DNA of 64,000 bases from Magnolia sinica (Eukaryota > Streptophyta > Magnoliopsida > Magnoliales > Magnoliaceae): positions 102,465,759-102,529,758 of the forward strand of contig NC_080578.1 in assembly GCF_029962835.1 (NCBI RefSeq), read 5' to 3'. Below are positions 1-12,007 of this stretch, in pieces. Position 1 is the first letter of the stretch, and each line of letters opens with the position of its first letter. A program made the position numbers and the translations under genes. A model generated the notes under the pieces. The model did not search any database, was not told the DNA's origin, and saw only the letters and a program-made list of their open reading frames with translations.

Positions 1-19
1 ATAAAAAACTAGATATAAA

Positions 20-215
20 GAAGAAAAAATATCAGCTCGATCCAAAACCTTTTTAGCTCACAAGAAGCTTTTAATGGTCAATCACCAAGCTCCTATGCAT
101 GCTCTACTTGAGATTTCAATCTACTTCAATTTTGGGTTCATGCCCTAATTAAATTGATCTAATGAAACAAATGGACGACATAGATGTATAATACATTTAT
201 CAAGGTAAGCCCAAC
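20..215. repeat. foldback repeat family D, partial copy
   Basis: Part of the commonest dispersed repeat here, which I call family D. Its marks are GATCCAAAACTTTTGTGGCC-like, GAGATTTGGATCTGCCTC-like and CATACATCATGGTGGGCCC-like words. Complete members elsewhere in the window (for example 63385-63825) have long inverted halves. This copy holds only the right half. No coding potential seen. Confidence 0.6.
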
Positions 216-417
216 TAAGCTGCTCCCCTCGTATTTATGAGTGTCAATGGCCCACCTTGGGTTGGGCCCAACTTAAATTTCAAGCCCATTTATAAACGGA
301 CAGGCTTAGACTAGGATGTCCAAATGACTGTCCGTTTCGTAGACTGATCAAGGTTTACAAACATCCCTTCCAAGAAATCTGGTGAGGCAGGGTAAAAGCT
401 TAGTGTATTAGCCTCTG

Positions 418-830
418 ACCGTGAGGCCCACCTCAATGCATGTGTTGTATATTGATGTTGCCTATCTATCTTGCTCATTTTAAGGCATGTTCCAAAAAAA
501 ATGAAGCAATCCAAATCTCAGGTCACGTAATGAAATTAATGGTAATTGAAAGCCTATCATTAAAACTTCTTGGGGCTTATTGTAATGTTTATTTGCCATC
601 CAACGCATTGATAAGGTCACACCAACCCGGATGAAGGGAAAACACAAATGACAGCTGGATCCAAAACTTTTGTAGCCCCTGAAAAGTTTTAATGGTAGGA
701 GTTCAATCCCTGGAACATATGAGATTTAGATAGACCTCATTTCTTGGGACCATGCCCTAAAATGATCTGGCAAAATTAATGGACAGCATGGATATACAAC
801 ACATACATCAAGGTGGGCCAGAAGGCTAGG
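418..830. repeat. foldback repeat family D, near-complete copy
   Basis: It starts with a degenerate GAGGCCCACCTCAATGCATG block and ends with ACACATACATCAAGGTGGGCC, the same words in inverted orientation, with the usual central text (CATCCAACGCATTGATAAGG, then GATCCAAAACTTTTGTAGCC). This layout fits a miniature element with long terminal inverted repeats. The short open frames across it are incidental. Confidence 0.65.
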
Positions 831-883
831 GCCTCACCTACTAAGCTGTTAACCCTCACCAAATCCTCATCCGTATCATTCCA

Positions 884-1225
884 ATCGGTTGGACTTTTTT
901 CTAACACTCACATTCACCCTTCCCCCCCACACGGATGGACTTCCCAGCCTATTAATGTTAATAAATGGAAAGGATACAAGGAGTTGCACGCTTAGCCGTT
1001 GGACACCATGGTGTTTATATGAAATTGGTTGGACTTGTTTCATTTTATTTTATTTTTTACACACTCACCCATCACCCGATACGGTTGGACTTTCAAGGCT
1101 ATTAATGCTAATATATGGAAAGAATTAAAGGATTTGCACGCTTGGGCAGGTGGCACCATGGTGTTTATATATGAAATCGGTTGGACTTCTTTATTTTTCA
1201 TTTAAATACACACACACACCCCTCC
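884..1225. repeat. diverged tandem repeat, unit about 140-150 bp
   Basis: The phrase CGGTTGGACTT followed by T-rich and CACCC-rich text, then ATTAATGTTAATATATGGAAAG-like and CACCATGGTGTTTATAT text, recurs starting near 886, 1026 and 1178. About two and a third units are present and they are clearly diverged. No protein is suggested. Confidence 0.65.
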
Positions 1226-1239
1226 CCCACACATAGTAC

Positions 1240-1445
1240 ATGAGCCGAGCTGAATCGAGTTTGACCCAAGTTTGGTTTGGCATATTTATGTGACACTCCA
1301 TGTTAGAGCTTTACACAAGCCGATTTTTGAGCCTATTTCTATTGTTTGAGTTTGGTTTGGTCCATATTACACGAGCTTGAGCTTGAGTTTGAGCTTGGTT
1401 TGATTTGGTCCAAACATCCCGGCCAAGCTAAACTGAGCGAAGTTC
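1240..1445. repeat. GAGC/TCGAG-rich low-complexity repeat
   Basis: Repeated GAGCCGAGC, GAGCTTGAGCTTGAG and TTTGGTTTGG words. The style resembles the TCGAG-rich hAT-type elements at 59-61 kb, but I found no inverted termini or target duplication here. Confidence 0.4.
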
Positions 1446-1449
1446 GAAA

Positions 1450-1569
1450 AAGGGTCTTGACTTCTTCCCATGTCAAGGGTTGTTTAGACCCTTGAAATGA
1501 TCTCTCCTAAAGGGTCTTGACTTCTTCCCATGTCAAGGGTTGTTTAGACCCTTGAAATGATCTCTCCTA
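1450..1569. repeat. perfect 60-bp tandem duplication
   Basis: The 60-base unit beginning AAAGGGTCTTGACTTC and ending GATCTCTCCT occurs twice, back to back and without visible difference, suggesting a recent slippage or unequal-exchange event. Each unit also contains an inverted pair around TCAAGGG/CCCTTGA. Confidence 0.9.
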
Positions 1570-2229
1570 CGTATCAGATATAAGGTTAAGGCATAAGGTG
1601 ATATCTGTACATTTGTAACATAGATTTGTGGGCATAACTCTGCTAGACTTCTTCATATATTCATGCGTACAATATTCAGATTGAGTTTTCATTACTTTGA
1701 AATTAATACTAAAAAGATGGATAGTTCATATGAGACTACTCACCCATTTGGCATGTTGAGTGGCTTTAATCGGTGACCCCGAAGACAAACACGAACAGAG
1801 AATCGATAGATCGTCGATTTGACCTAACCACTCCTCTACTAATTTATTGAGAGTTGGATGGATCTCTTTGTGCCTTTGAACATTTATAGAGCTCTTGTTA
1901 AATAGTTTTATCTGATCTTTATGGTTTCGGACTCCTGTTGCACGGGGGATAACGTGTGTTCACATGCTGGTGATTTGGCAAGGGATTTCTGTGTTGTTTT
2001 CCAGAAATGAAAAAGGTATTAACGGTTGGGATATATGCTTTGGAATCTTGATTCTAGATAGGTTGTTATTTGACCATTCAATTGCTGGTAGGTGATCTGC
2101 AGTTCTTGTTTTTCAACGAGGAAGATGGAGTCTTTTTATGACTGAACTTGACAGATTCAACTCGCACTAATAAGATACCTCAAGATTTCTCTCTCCCAAA
2201 TAGGTTGCTAACTACACGACATATATAAC
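1570..2229. other. no recognisable feature
   Basis: No open frame of note on either strand, no transposon terminus and no repeat shared with the rest of the window that I can see. Confidence 0.5.
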
Positions 2230-2400
2230 TTTTAGCGTGTGGAACCTTTTTTGGTTTTACCATGATTTTTATGTTAGATCTACACCATCCATTAATTTTT
2301 CTAGATAATTCTAGAGCATCATGAGCCCAAAAATGATGTACATCCAAAGCTCAAGTGGATCACACCATAGAAAGCAGTGGGGGATTGAACAAACTACTGT
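2230..2400. repeat. family D fragment (left half)
   Basis: Contains TACCATGATTTTTATGTTAGATC, ACACCATCCATTAATTTTTC, the CATGAGCCCAAAAATGA word and GTGGATCACACCATAGAAAG, the left half of family D. The text between here and 2770 is GGGCTTGGGCTGGG-type low-complexity DNA whose overlapping open frames on both strands do not look like a gene. Confidence 0.55.
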
Positions 2401-2769
2401 TGAATCATAGATAATCCTGATCTTTTCGCCCTTGGGCTAACATGGGGTTGCATGTCTAATGGTTGGAGTAAATCTCACATAAAAATCACAGGTCCTTAAA
2501 AAAATCAAAGGTGTGCATCCTTTATTTTTCAAATTTTGTTTCAGGCAGGTTGGGCTTGGGCTGGGCCCTGTATTAAAATTCCAGTCTGGGCTCATGCTAG
2601 ACATTTTTGACTTTTCATGGGCTAAAGCCGGACTTAGGCTAAGGTTGAAAGATGCCGGCCAAGCTTGGACAGTGCATGGCCCGACCCCAACCCTAACCCG
2701 GCAGTTGACACTCAGGCATTCAAGTAAAAAGAAAACAGATGTTAAAATAATTGAGCTGATAGAGACCTG

Positions 2770-3140
2770 CTCGGAAAAAGGACAGTGACAAATCTCAATC
2801 TCCACAGTTTATTGGCCTGAAAATTCCTAGGAAGATTTTCAAAATTTGAAGTTTTTCTTAGAAAATCTCGCCAAAATTAAAATATTTAAAAATATGTATT
2901 GTAAATTATTAAATAATTTTAATATATATAAGGCCAAGAATCAATTTGATCCGTTGGATGAGTGGGCCACAGTTTCCAAAAAACAAAAATAAAAATAGGA
3001 CCCTGAAGAACTTGGCTAAAGTTCTGAAACATCCACCCAATATCAAGGCCCATATGTTGAATGGACCAAAATTATTCTTGGGAAAACATGTAGATGGTTG
3101 GACCAACCGGATGGATGGATTACCTGCACCTATGGCTCAT
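2770..3140. repeat. repeat family R40, copy 1
   Basis: AT-rich segment with the words GATTTTCAAAATTTGAAG, AAAATATTTAAAAATATG, TGTAAATTATTAAATAA, GGCCAAGAATCAATT and ACATGTAGATGGTTGGACC. The same series recurs at 40.6-40.9, 41.9-42.2, 49.4-49.6 and 62.1-62.5 kb in the same order. At the last two sites it follows carboxylesterase-flank sequence, so it is probably part of an old duplicated block rather than a transposon. Confidence 0.7.
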
Positions 3141-3291
3141 ATTTCAGTGAGTGCAGGTGAGATTTCAAATCTTAAAAGAAGAAGAAATAGTCCTTAACAG
3201 TCTTCAGTGACTGTTTTCTCCCAGTACTCTCTTTTTTTCTCCAGTCTCCCTTTGGCAATCTACAATCTTTTGGCATCTCTGCATCTTATAT

Positions 3292-3660
3292 ATGAGGAAT
3301 GGGAGGAAGAATTCCCTATCAAAATCAATCCTAGCCTCTCTCAATCCGGTGAAGGAAGCCATTGAAACTAATCTGCATCTTTGTAAAAGTGACCAGGAAC
3401 GGCTGCCATTTGTTGTAGCTATCATCAAACACGGAATTGAAAAGCTCTTGCTGACATCCATCATCAAGTACCTCCTCTTGCAGGCTAAACAAAGAATCCA
3501 AGAGTAAAAGAAGTCCATTGCTTTAACTTCAGACCTACTTGATGAGGAGCAAGCATTCACCATCAACCTGGATGAATTCTCAGCTTTTGATTGAGAGGAA
3601 TAGGTCAACATTGCAGCTGATGCTATCATCAATCAGAAAGCACATCTTTTGTTCGTAGAT
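3292..3660 (+). pseudogene. unrecognised broken coding fragment
   Basis: A 71-codon open frame starting at the ATG at 3292 continues in the same frame through isolated stops, reading charged, protein-like sequence (for example LPFVVAIIKHGIEKLLL and DLLDEEQAFTINLDEF). I do not recognise the family. The composition looks more like real protein than the longer opposite-strand frame over 3204-3632. It lies directly inside a primer-binding site and short LTR that face the minus strand (3702-3797), so it may be a host gene scrap carried by a TRIM-like retroelement. Function unknown. Confidence 0.35.
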
Positions 3661-3701
3661 ACGAGCAGCATATTTGCTAAGATTCAAACACTTGAACTTC
3701 T

Positions 3702-3797
3702 GCTTTGATACCATGTCAAATAATCGCTTTCTCCAAAAGCTCAAGCTGTCGGAGGATGGCGTATCAATGTATATCAAGGGATCTTAACACTCTAACA
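3702..3797 (-). mobile_element. TRIM-like short LTR and primer-binding site
   Basis: On the minus strand an 84-bp segment (3797 down to 3714) begins TGTTAGAGTG and ends GATTATTTGACA, the TG...CA form of an LTR. It is followed at once by TGGTATCAAAGC, a near match to the plant initiator tRNA-Met primer-binding site. So short an LTR is typical of terminal-repeat retrotransposons in miniature. I could not find the partner LTR below 3290, so the element is probably truncated. Confidence 0.6.
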
Positions 3798-3932
3798 TTC
3801 AGGCCTTGGGATTAACTGTAAAAAAAGGTGCAATCATTTTCTTTAGGTCCTGTAACTCAAATGATTACTTGTCAAGTGCCTAGGCTTTCCTCTATGTGCC
3901 ACAAGGCTTCACATTAGAGATTGTCAATCTTT

Positions 3933-4220
3933 AAGGGCCTGTTTAGATACCACCATTTTGTACTCACCGCAGTAGATAACTAACTTATTTGAGATAAGTT
4001 TGGTAATTTAAGATAAATTATAAGCAACTTTTTTACTTTTAAAAAAATAATAATAATAAAAGTGGACTCATACCACATCAGTGTCATTGAGCAGAAAAAA
4101 AAAAAGCAACTTTTTTACTTGAAGTTACTTAATCACTTCAACTTAATAAGTAGAAACTAAGATAAGCTACTTAAGGCATAAGTAACTTATCTTAAGTAAC
4201 TTACGATTCAAACGCCCCCT
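3933..4220. mobile_element. miniature inverted-repeat element (hAT-like ends)
   Basis: The left end AGGGCCTGTTTAGATAC matches, with mismatches, the inverse of the right end GATTCAAACGCCCCCT. The interior has inverted AAGTAACTT/TAAGATAA words. The size and GGGCCTGTTT-type termini fit non-autonomous hAT elements. No convincing 8-bp target duplication is visible, so the exact ends are uncertain. Confidence 0.55.
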
Positions 4221-4224
4221 AATT

Positions 4225-6160
4225 GACAACCTTAAAGGAGGTTTGGAAGATGGAAAGCAAATTTTCTCTCTTTTATTGGCAGGCTTGAACTCATCCAGTC
4301 CACCCTCTTAAATCTCCTTACTAATTGATCCCATGCTTTTCTATTTCCCAAGGGCCGTATTGATATCCTAGAAAGAAAATAAGAAACTTTTCCTAGGGAG
4401 GTTCTAAAATCCACTTTGTTGATTGGGGAGCAAATTTACAAGTTGAAGCGGGGTAGGGACCTTGGAATTTTACTCATCGAAACCATTGCCAAAGCTTTCT
4501 TCATTAAACAATTATAGAAAACAATTTTTAAAAAGTATAGCCTTTGGGGAAAATGGGTCTAAGAGAAATACCTTGGAGAAGAATCTGACATGTAAAAATC
4601 CATCCCTATGCATCATGGGCTTGGCACAGTATTCTCAATGTCTGCAATATTGACAAGAGAAATACCAAATTCTTGATTTGTTCCTAGAATCTCATTTTTT
4701 TTTTTTTTTTTCTAGTATGGCCCTTGGCTAGGAGATGGCAGTCTTTGTGATTGCTATGGTGCCATGTAGTTGCGTAGTTGGGTATGAGACCCGATGTTAA
4801 AATTTCCACTTTCATTCAAGAAACTAAATGGCAAACCTTCTACCCATCTTCCTAGCTATAGCTAAAATATTTGACCAGATGAAATAGATTTGCCTTGTTT
4901 TAGTTGAGGATGAAATTGTTTGGACCCTATCTCAAGGGTTGTCTCTCACTTAGATCAGCAGCTCAAGCTTTTCAACCTTTAGGTACTAAGGTGGAATGGG
5001 CTATTTTAATTTGGTTCAAGGGTAACATTCTTAGACATTCCATCACTGCGTGGATGATACTTCTAGGGAGGCTTAAGACAAAAGACATGCTTATTAATTA
5101 TAATATTCTAAGTGATGATTGATGCCTCTTCGATCTTTGTCATTTCGAGACCATTGATCATATTTTCTTTAACCGCCCCTACAGGCATTAAATCTGAGAG
5201 ACAAATCATAAAAAGTTCTCTATCCCTTTTTTTAATCTCCTCCCAAACTATTATAGAGGCTGGTAGTTATTTTGGGGAAAACTCAGATGGCCCGATTGCT
5301 AATTTTGGTAAGCAAGCTTTATTTCCTTGCCCTTGCTTGGCATATTTGGAGGAAGAGACAACTTCCTCTTCAATAACTCCTCCCTCCCCATAGAGACCAC
5401 CCTTAGATGAATCTTATATGAAGTGAGGTCTCATGCAATTTCTGTTGTTGGCCATTCCATAACAATGATTATTGTTCTTGGAAATATATGTAGTCAGAAT
5501 CTCTCAACAGATTCTCTCCTTCTAGTAGACCGGTCATCCACATCAAGCTTGCCTCCTTAGTGAGACTGGTTTTGATGGTCCCTTGTGTGGAGATTAATTC
5601 CATAAAGGTTGGGCTTCTTTGTGTCACCCCAACCGCTAAAATCATCTAGGATGTCATCTTTGAGATGGTTAGTTAAGGGCCTAAGTGATAAGAGTCTTGC
5701 TATCTTATTATATGGTCTCTTGAGACTAACTTTCGCTATGGTTGCAGTTCTCATCCTTCAAGTTTATAATGAGGATTGTCGTGTGGTGATCAAGAACCCT
5801 GACTGCTCTTCTTGGACCATACGGCTGTTTATCCATTCCTTGCATTCTCCGATAACGTCTCTTCGGAGGATGGTGGATTTTTTTGGTAGGCATAAGAGCT
5901 CTCATCTCCAAACTTGCTAATGCCTCTTCAAATGGATCCCATGTATCATAGCTTTGACTGAATTGACCTCGCTTATTGATTCTATTGTGGTTATTTAGTT
6001 TTTTAATTTTTTTCATTTTCCTTTTTCCTCCCTTGCCTAGGGTATGGGTTTTCTTCTCTTCTTTTTTCTTAGCACAGGCTGTAGGTTTTTCGAACTATGC
6101 GCCCATAGGAGGAAATAAGAGTTCTTTTTAACTTCCTTCAAAAGAAAAACTAGAAGTCAG
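4225..6160 (+). pseudogene. decayed LINE (L1-like) retrotransposon
   Basis: Plus-strand frames, broken by many stops and shifts, give the C-terminal part of a plant non-LTR reverse transcriptase: a region resembling FLSFIGRLELIQSTL...SHAF near 4260-4340, KRGRDLGILLIETI near 4445-4490, then a zf-RVT-type zinc-binding region near 4980-5190 (IWFKGNILRHSITAWMILL, RLKTKDML, HIFFNRPY). Text like LALAWHIWRKRQ follows near 5330. A 3' tail ending in AGAAAAAC near 6150 could be the old poly-A end. Upstream endonuclease and reverse-transcriptase core domains are missing, as is usual for a 5'-truncated LINE. It cannot move by itself. Confidence 0.7.
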
Positions 6161-6839
6161 TCTTGGATGGACGGATTGCATCCAGCAAGGCACCAGACGC
6201 ACCCCATCTAGCACCACCAAAAAGAAAAAAAACCATGTTTACATGTCGGGCATGAGATCTACAATGAAATAAAAAAAGCAAAAAATGTCATTTCATGCTA
6301 AGAATCTTTACTTTTTAGTGTCCCACCCCTGACATGCCTAAACACCACTTTTTCATTGGCCCTAGACGGCTGTGTTTAATTAGTGCCCTGATAGACAATC
6401 CACATCTATCCTGGATCACTTTGAGATAGTTATTCAAGCTTTGCTAAGCACAAACATGTTTGCAATAAAACTCACATACACACTACACATGTGTCGGCGG
6501 CATCACAAGATAAGTCGGGGATCTAATTAGAACAAAACCAATGTATTGATGCCCTAGCACAATAATCAGGTTTTGATCAGCTGGTCAGGTTGGCCACCTA
6601 TTGCCAATATTGGGGAGGTGTTTGCAATTATCCCAACGCATTAAAAATAATTTCCGTGAGATGGGTCGGTCACATAAATTTCGATATATATATATATATA
6701 TTGGATATGCCCCATACGAAGGTTAGATTCACCTATTTTTTGTGCATTCAATAGTCTCTAGATGTGTTGGAAACAATTTCACGTAAGGATGCTCAACAAA
6801 AGAGCTCCTTAGTTATAATTTTCTTCATTTGGAGTAGAT
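6161..6839. other. no gene seen; short TA microsatellite
   Basis: Contains a (TA)n run at about 6684-6702. No open frame with recognisable protein and no transposon ends were found. Confidence 0.5.
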
Positions 6840-7597
6840 TCCTCTAACGTCTCTAAGCAGACTCGGGTGGGTCTGGTTGGGTCAAGCTTAGTGTTAACTT
6901 AAGCCCAACCCGACCTCAAGAAGACCCAACCTGCCCTCTAAACTGACCCAATTTCAACCTAAGGAGTCGAATCCAAATCCAACATAGTCCTCTATACTGA
7001 TCAGCCCAACCCAATCCAGCCAAACTACATATGAATATCCTCAACTTCAGCCGTCAAACTACATATGAACATCCTTAACTTGGACTAACTTGGTTCGATT
7101 TTGTTCAACCTGAGCCCAACCCCAATTCAAATTGGGTTTTTGTTTTCCAACTCAAATTCAACTTGAGGACTGTACTAATCTTCTTTTTTTTTTTTTTTTA
7201 AAATGATAATAGGGTATCCTTGTATCTTTTTAAGGTGAGACTATTCCTGGCGGACAAAGATAATCACCTGCCTATCACGTGCATCGGATAATTTATGGGG
7301 AAGAGAATTGAACTTGTGTCTATAACGAGCAAATTTACGATCCAAGCCATTCGCGCAAACTATGATAGGTAGGACCTTCATAGCCTTACCCAACCTTGGG
7401 TTGATTTAATTGATTTGGGGCCAATCCAAACCCAAGTTGTAGGCCTAAGTCCAAGGGAGGTATTTGAAATAATCCAAACTAAGGAGAGGTGTTTATATAT
7501 ATATATTCAAATTAATTCATATTTATTCAAATAATCCAAAGTAAGGGGAGGTGTTTTCAATTATCCCAATCCTGGGAGAAAAAGCTGGTCGAGAGTT
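6840..7597. repeat. upstream flank of carboxylesterase block, copy 1
   Basis: CCCAACCC-rich text, then GGGAGGTATTTGAAATAATCC and GGGGAGGTGTTTTCAATTATCC. The same elements in the same order (CCCAAGTCTAACCC, GGGAGGTATTTACAATAATCC, GGGGGAGGTATTACAATTATCC) precede the intact carboxylesterase at 49930-50350. This argues that the two loci share ancestry beyond the gene itself. Confidence 0.55.
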
Positions 7598-7880
7598 CAA
7601 TCCCGGACGATCCGTAGGCCTTTCTCAACATCGTTTTAAATCCTGACGGTTCACTCACCCGGCCCACGTCCATCATCATCGAGGTTTGGTGGCTGACACG
7701 GACCTCCACACCTGCCAACCTGGCTCACGTGTCAGACATCTGAACAGTTCATACCATGCACTGGGCTGTTGGAGATGACAGGTGGCGGGAAAATGAGTAT
7801 AGTCTGTTGATTAAGTAGGCCACTGCTGTATGAGAACAATAGACAGTTTTACTAAGCTAGTTAACGGTACACACGCCCTA
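7598..7880 (+). pseudogene. carboxylesterase pseudogene with deleted body
   Basis: Bases 7603-7672 match, with few differences, the first codons of the intact gene at 50892-50972 (GGACGATCCGTA, CATCGTTTTAAATCC, GACGGTTCACTCAC, CGGCCCAC). From about 7690 to 7880 the sequence matches not coding sequence but the region past the functional domain of that gene, 51900-52080 (CCAACCTGGC, GACATCTGAA, GGACAGTTTTACAAAGCTAG-like). About 0.9 kb, including oxyanion hole, nucleophile, Asp and His, is missing. The start codon is also lost. It is a relic of a second copy and cannot encode an enzyme. Confidence 0.75.
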
Positions 7881-8800
7881 ATCCATAGCTCAAGTGGTGG
7901 ACTGAGTGAAAGATTCCTCGTTTCGACTCTGAGTTCCTGGTATCGACTCCCTACTGGGGGTGGCTGACACTGAAATGTGAACTGACAGTGGGTGTACTAA
8001 GTTACTAACAAGCTAGCCAAAAGAAAAAACAAGAAGAAGAAGTTAACGGTACACATTCAATGTAACGTGTGGTCCACCTCATGAGCGGATTGGCCTTACT
8101 TATGCAACAGATCATCCACATGGTGGGTCCCAACTTATTCAAGGGCTAAGTGCTGTATGTGCTAACTAACGTTCTACATTCAATGTAAAATGTGGTCCAC
8201 CTCATGATTGGATCAACCTCACTTCTGCAATAGATCATCCACATGGTCGATCCCAACTTATTCAAGGGGTAAGATGTCTGAAAGTATGCCGTGTGAACAC
8301 CAATATCTGCACCTTACGTTTCGTGCTCGTGGGTGGAGCCTTACCGTTGCACCACTCATCTGAACCGTTCATAACATGCACTGGAGTGTACGAGATGACG
8401 GGCGGCATGAAAATGAGAACGATCTGCTCATCAAGTGGGCCACTACTATCTGATAACAAAAGACAATTTTATGAAGGTAGCTAAGTACGGTTCACATTCG
8501 AGATAAAGTGTAGTCCGCCTCATGAGTGTATCAGCTTTACTTCTGCGACAGATCATCCAACATCTGCACCTACGTTTCCTGCTCACCCTGCCGTTGCACC
8601 ACTCATGCACACGTGACTGTTTCACACGCGTGAAAGAACATATGAAAAAACAAAATGGTATCTCGTATGTTTGTGCCAGATGATCCGGCCACCTAAACGG
8701 AAACCACGGATCTTGCACAAGTGTTCCAATCTGCTTGATATACGAGTACCATCCAACCCGTCCATTAGATTACCCCTCCAATGTTAGGCATAAATACGAA
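7881..8800. repeat. 3' flank of carboxylesterase block, partly repeated
   Basis: GTGGTCCACCTCATGAGCGG, CAGATCATCCACATGG and CCCAACTTATTCAAGGG occur twice here (about 8068-8150 and 8190-8275) and match 58970-59060. At 8360-8480 there is a second diverged copy of the distal carboxylesterase sequence (CGTTCATAACATGCACTGG, GGGCCACTACTATCTGA). At 8690-8760 CGGATCTTGCAC and CTTGATATACGAGTACC match 59715 and 61320. No gene seen. Confidence 0.6.
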
Positions 8801-9515
8801 AATTCAGTCTGTTCATTAACATCGGTGGACCACACCAAAGGGATCAACGAGGGAAATTGAGGATGAGACGTCCAATCTAAAAACTTCTATATGGAATTCA
8901 GGGCCCACCATGATGTGAATATGCCATCCAATCCACTCATCAAGATCACCACACCAAGACCGAGGGGGCCCACCCATACGCCCATTTTCCTCATTTAGGT
9001 ATGTACTTCTTCGCATTTAAGATGCTGATGATGTAGGACAACCGTTCAAACAAGTAGGTGAAGGCTATGACGCTGATGACGACAACCTGACTGTGGGGCC
9101 CACTTCGATGTATATGTCTTGTATCCATACTGACCATCCATTTCGCCACCTCTTTTGAAGTCACGTGCCAAAAAAATGCAGCACATCCAAATCCGAGGGA
9201 GACCACACCACAGGAAAGTGTGTTGATTGACCATTAAAAACTTTTCATGGGCCACAGAAGTTTTGAATCAAGCTGATATTTGTGTGGTGGAGGTCCTTGT
9301 GACCTTATCAACAGGTTGGATGATAAATAATAAACAATCTGGTAGCCCTGGAGAAGTTTTTAATGGTGAGTGTTCAATCACCACTGTTTCCTTTGGTATG
9401 GTACACCTGAGATTTGTATCTGCTTCGTGTTTGGGTTCATGCCTTAAAATGAGCTGGCGAAACGGATTAATGATGGATATAAGATACCTGTATAACAGTG
9501 AGCCCCACAGTCAGT
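8801..9515. repeat. family D copies and collinear block tail
   Basis: Bases 8815-9075 (CCACACCAAGACCGAGGGGGCCCACC, TTTAGGTATGTACTTCTTCGCA, CAACCGTTCAAACAAGT) correspond to 61440-61640 and 48840-49000. Bases 9090-9510 form a family D unit with both halves (GGGGCCCACTTCGATGTATATG at one end, AACAGTGAGCCCCACAG at the other). Confidence 0.55.
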
Positions 9516-9985
9516 GATCAGCCAAAGCTGCACCCAATCAAAGGACATGCAACTCGTGAATTTTAGCTCTTGTATTCTATTTAGTAGGTAGTCACACGTG
9601 AAGTATTTTATTTAGCACGTGTAGTCACGTGAAATTGAATCATATATTTTTTTTATTAACTAGTAAAATAAATTGTCTTAATTTTATTTTATTATTTTTT
9701 TTAAAAGTCATTTTTTCATTAAAGAGATAGTTAAATTAGTATTTGAAAAGCTACCCATAATCGATCAGGTCTTAGTTTATTACAAGTAGGCTCATGGCTG
9801 AGCAACCTAGACCGTAGGTTTGCAAGAACGCACTGTACGGGTCCATCCACAGTTGTGACCCAAAGACCAATGGTCTGGATTATTAAACAAGAAATGGCCC
9901 TAGTTAATGATTGTCATTTATATATTTTTTATAGGCACATGAATATTAAGTTTGACAGTAGAAATTTATGTGTGTGTGTGTATGG
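9516..9985. other. AT-rich, no recognisable feature
   Basis: A short direct repeat of CACGTG-containing text (TAGTCACACGTGAAGTATTTTATTTAGCACGTG) and a GTGTGTGTGTGT run near 9970. No coding signal. Confidence 0.5.
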
Positions 9986-10505
9986 GAAAAGGTTCAGCTA
10001 GCCATGAGGTCGAGCTGTGTGGGCCCCACCATTATGTATGTCGAACATCTACCCCATCAGTCAGATGCAACATTCCATAGTGGGCCTAGGAATTAAAAAT
10101 CAAGTCAATACCTGACTTGCATTGGGTCACACCACGTACAAAAGTTGAGAGGGGTTACCCTCCATAAAACATTCATAATCATTTTTTGGGCCCACCGAGA
10201 TGTGGTTCACAAATCCGGCCCATCCACTATGTGTGTCTCACTTGGATGAGTGATCAGACCTAGTTTCAAACGCATCCAAATTTTAGGTGGGCCCCACTAA
10301 GTGCTTTTATATATTTTAGGCATGTCTTCACATGATTTTAGATGGTATGACCAACTAGAGTTCTGTATACAACTGATTTTTGGGATATCCCATAATTTAA
10401 AGGGGACCCATCAAATGCACGGTGTTGATGTTCGACATACATCATAGTGGGGCCCACACAGCTCGACCTCATGGGGAATTCCCACGAGCTCGAACACAGC
10501 CATTT

Positions 10506-10507
<2 letters not shown>
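9986..10507. mobile_element. long-TIR miniature element, family M copy 1
   Basis: Opening text GGGAAAAGGTTCAGC...CATGAGGTCGAGCTGTGTGGGCCCCACC is mirrored at the other end by GGGGCCCACACAGCTCGACCTCATGG...CATTTCCC. The terminal inverted repeats are therefore about 70 bp. The interior has recurring words (CATAATCATTTTTTGGGCCCA, TTTTGGGATATCCCATAA). Three more copies lie within 3 kb. Long inverted ends suggest a MULE-type or foldback origin; no transposase is present. Confidence 0.7.

Positions 10508-10573
<66 letters not shown>
10508..10573. repeat. (AC)n(TA)n microsatellite
   Basis: About 24 AC units followed directly by a (TA)n run, at the end of the family M element. Confidence 0.95.
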
Positions 10574-10592
10574 AATGGTATGTGTGGTCGAG

Positions 10593-10690
10593 CTCATGGG
10601 AACTCCCCTCTAGGGTGGGGGGGCTCCTCTTCAGCAACACTAGAGGGGGCGCCCTACTCCACCTCTAGGGTGGGGGGGCTAAATCATCCA
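10593..10690. repeat. GC-rich direct repeat
   Basis: CTCTAGGGTGGGGGGGCT occurs at about 10609 and 10664, separated by a GAGGGGGCGCCC block. Origin unknown. Confidence 0.6.
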
Positions 10691-10701
10691 GCAGTTCTTA
10701 A

Positions 10702-11640
<939 letters not shown>

Positions 11641-11689
11641 ATGGTCAATTTCTCTCGCACGGCTGTCCCTCAGCGTTGCAGTGGTCAAT

Positions 11690-12000
11690 GCGTCAATTAA
11701 TCCAGCCCATCCATTATGTGTGTCCCACGTGGACGAGGTGTCAGACCAAGTTTTAGATGCATCCAAATTTTAGTTGGGCCCCACCAAGTGCTTTTATATA
11801 TTTTAACATGTCTTCATATGATTTTAGATGGTATGACCCACCTGAGTTCTGTATATAGTTGATTTTTGGGATATCCCATAATTAAAGGGGACCCATAAAT
11901 GCATGGTGTTGATGTTTGATACGCATCACGGTGAGGCCCACACAGTTCAACCTCATGGAAGTTCCCATGAGCTCGACCGCATAGAACCATTTCCATATAT
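11690..12000. mobile_element. family M copy 2 (partial)
   Basis: Matches the right part of 9986-10507 in the same orientation: CCATCCATTATGTGTGTCCCACG, GGGCCCCACCAAGTGCTTTTATAT, GATATCCCATAATTAAAGGGG, ACAGTTCAACCTCATGG. The left part is missing. Confidence 0.65.
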
Positions 12001-12007
12001 ATATATA

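Noticed and set aside
2680-2705. CCCCAACCCTAACCC, telomere-like
   Set aside because: Fewer than two units in a CCCAA-rich repeat; no interstitial telomere array.
3204-3632. 142-codon open frame on the minus strand
   Set aside because: Composition is Ser/Arg/Met-rich without family resemblance, and the opposite strand reads more protein-like; probably an antisense shadow.
10338-10668. Frames on both strands across the AC repeat
   Set aside because: Val-Cys and His-Thr runs from the dinucleotide repeat; not genes.
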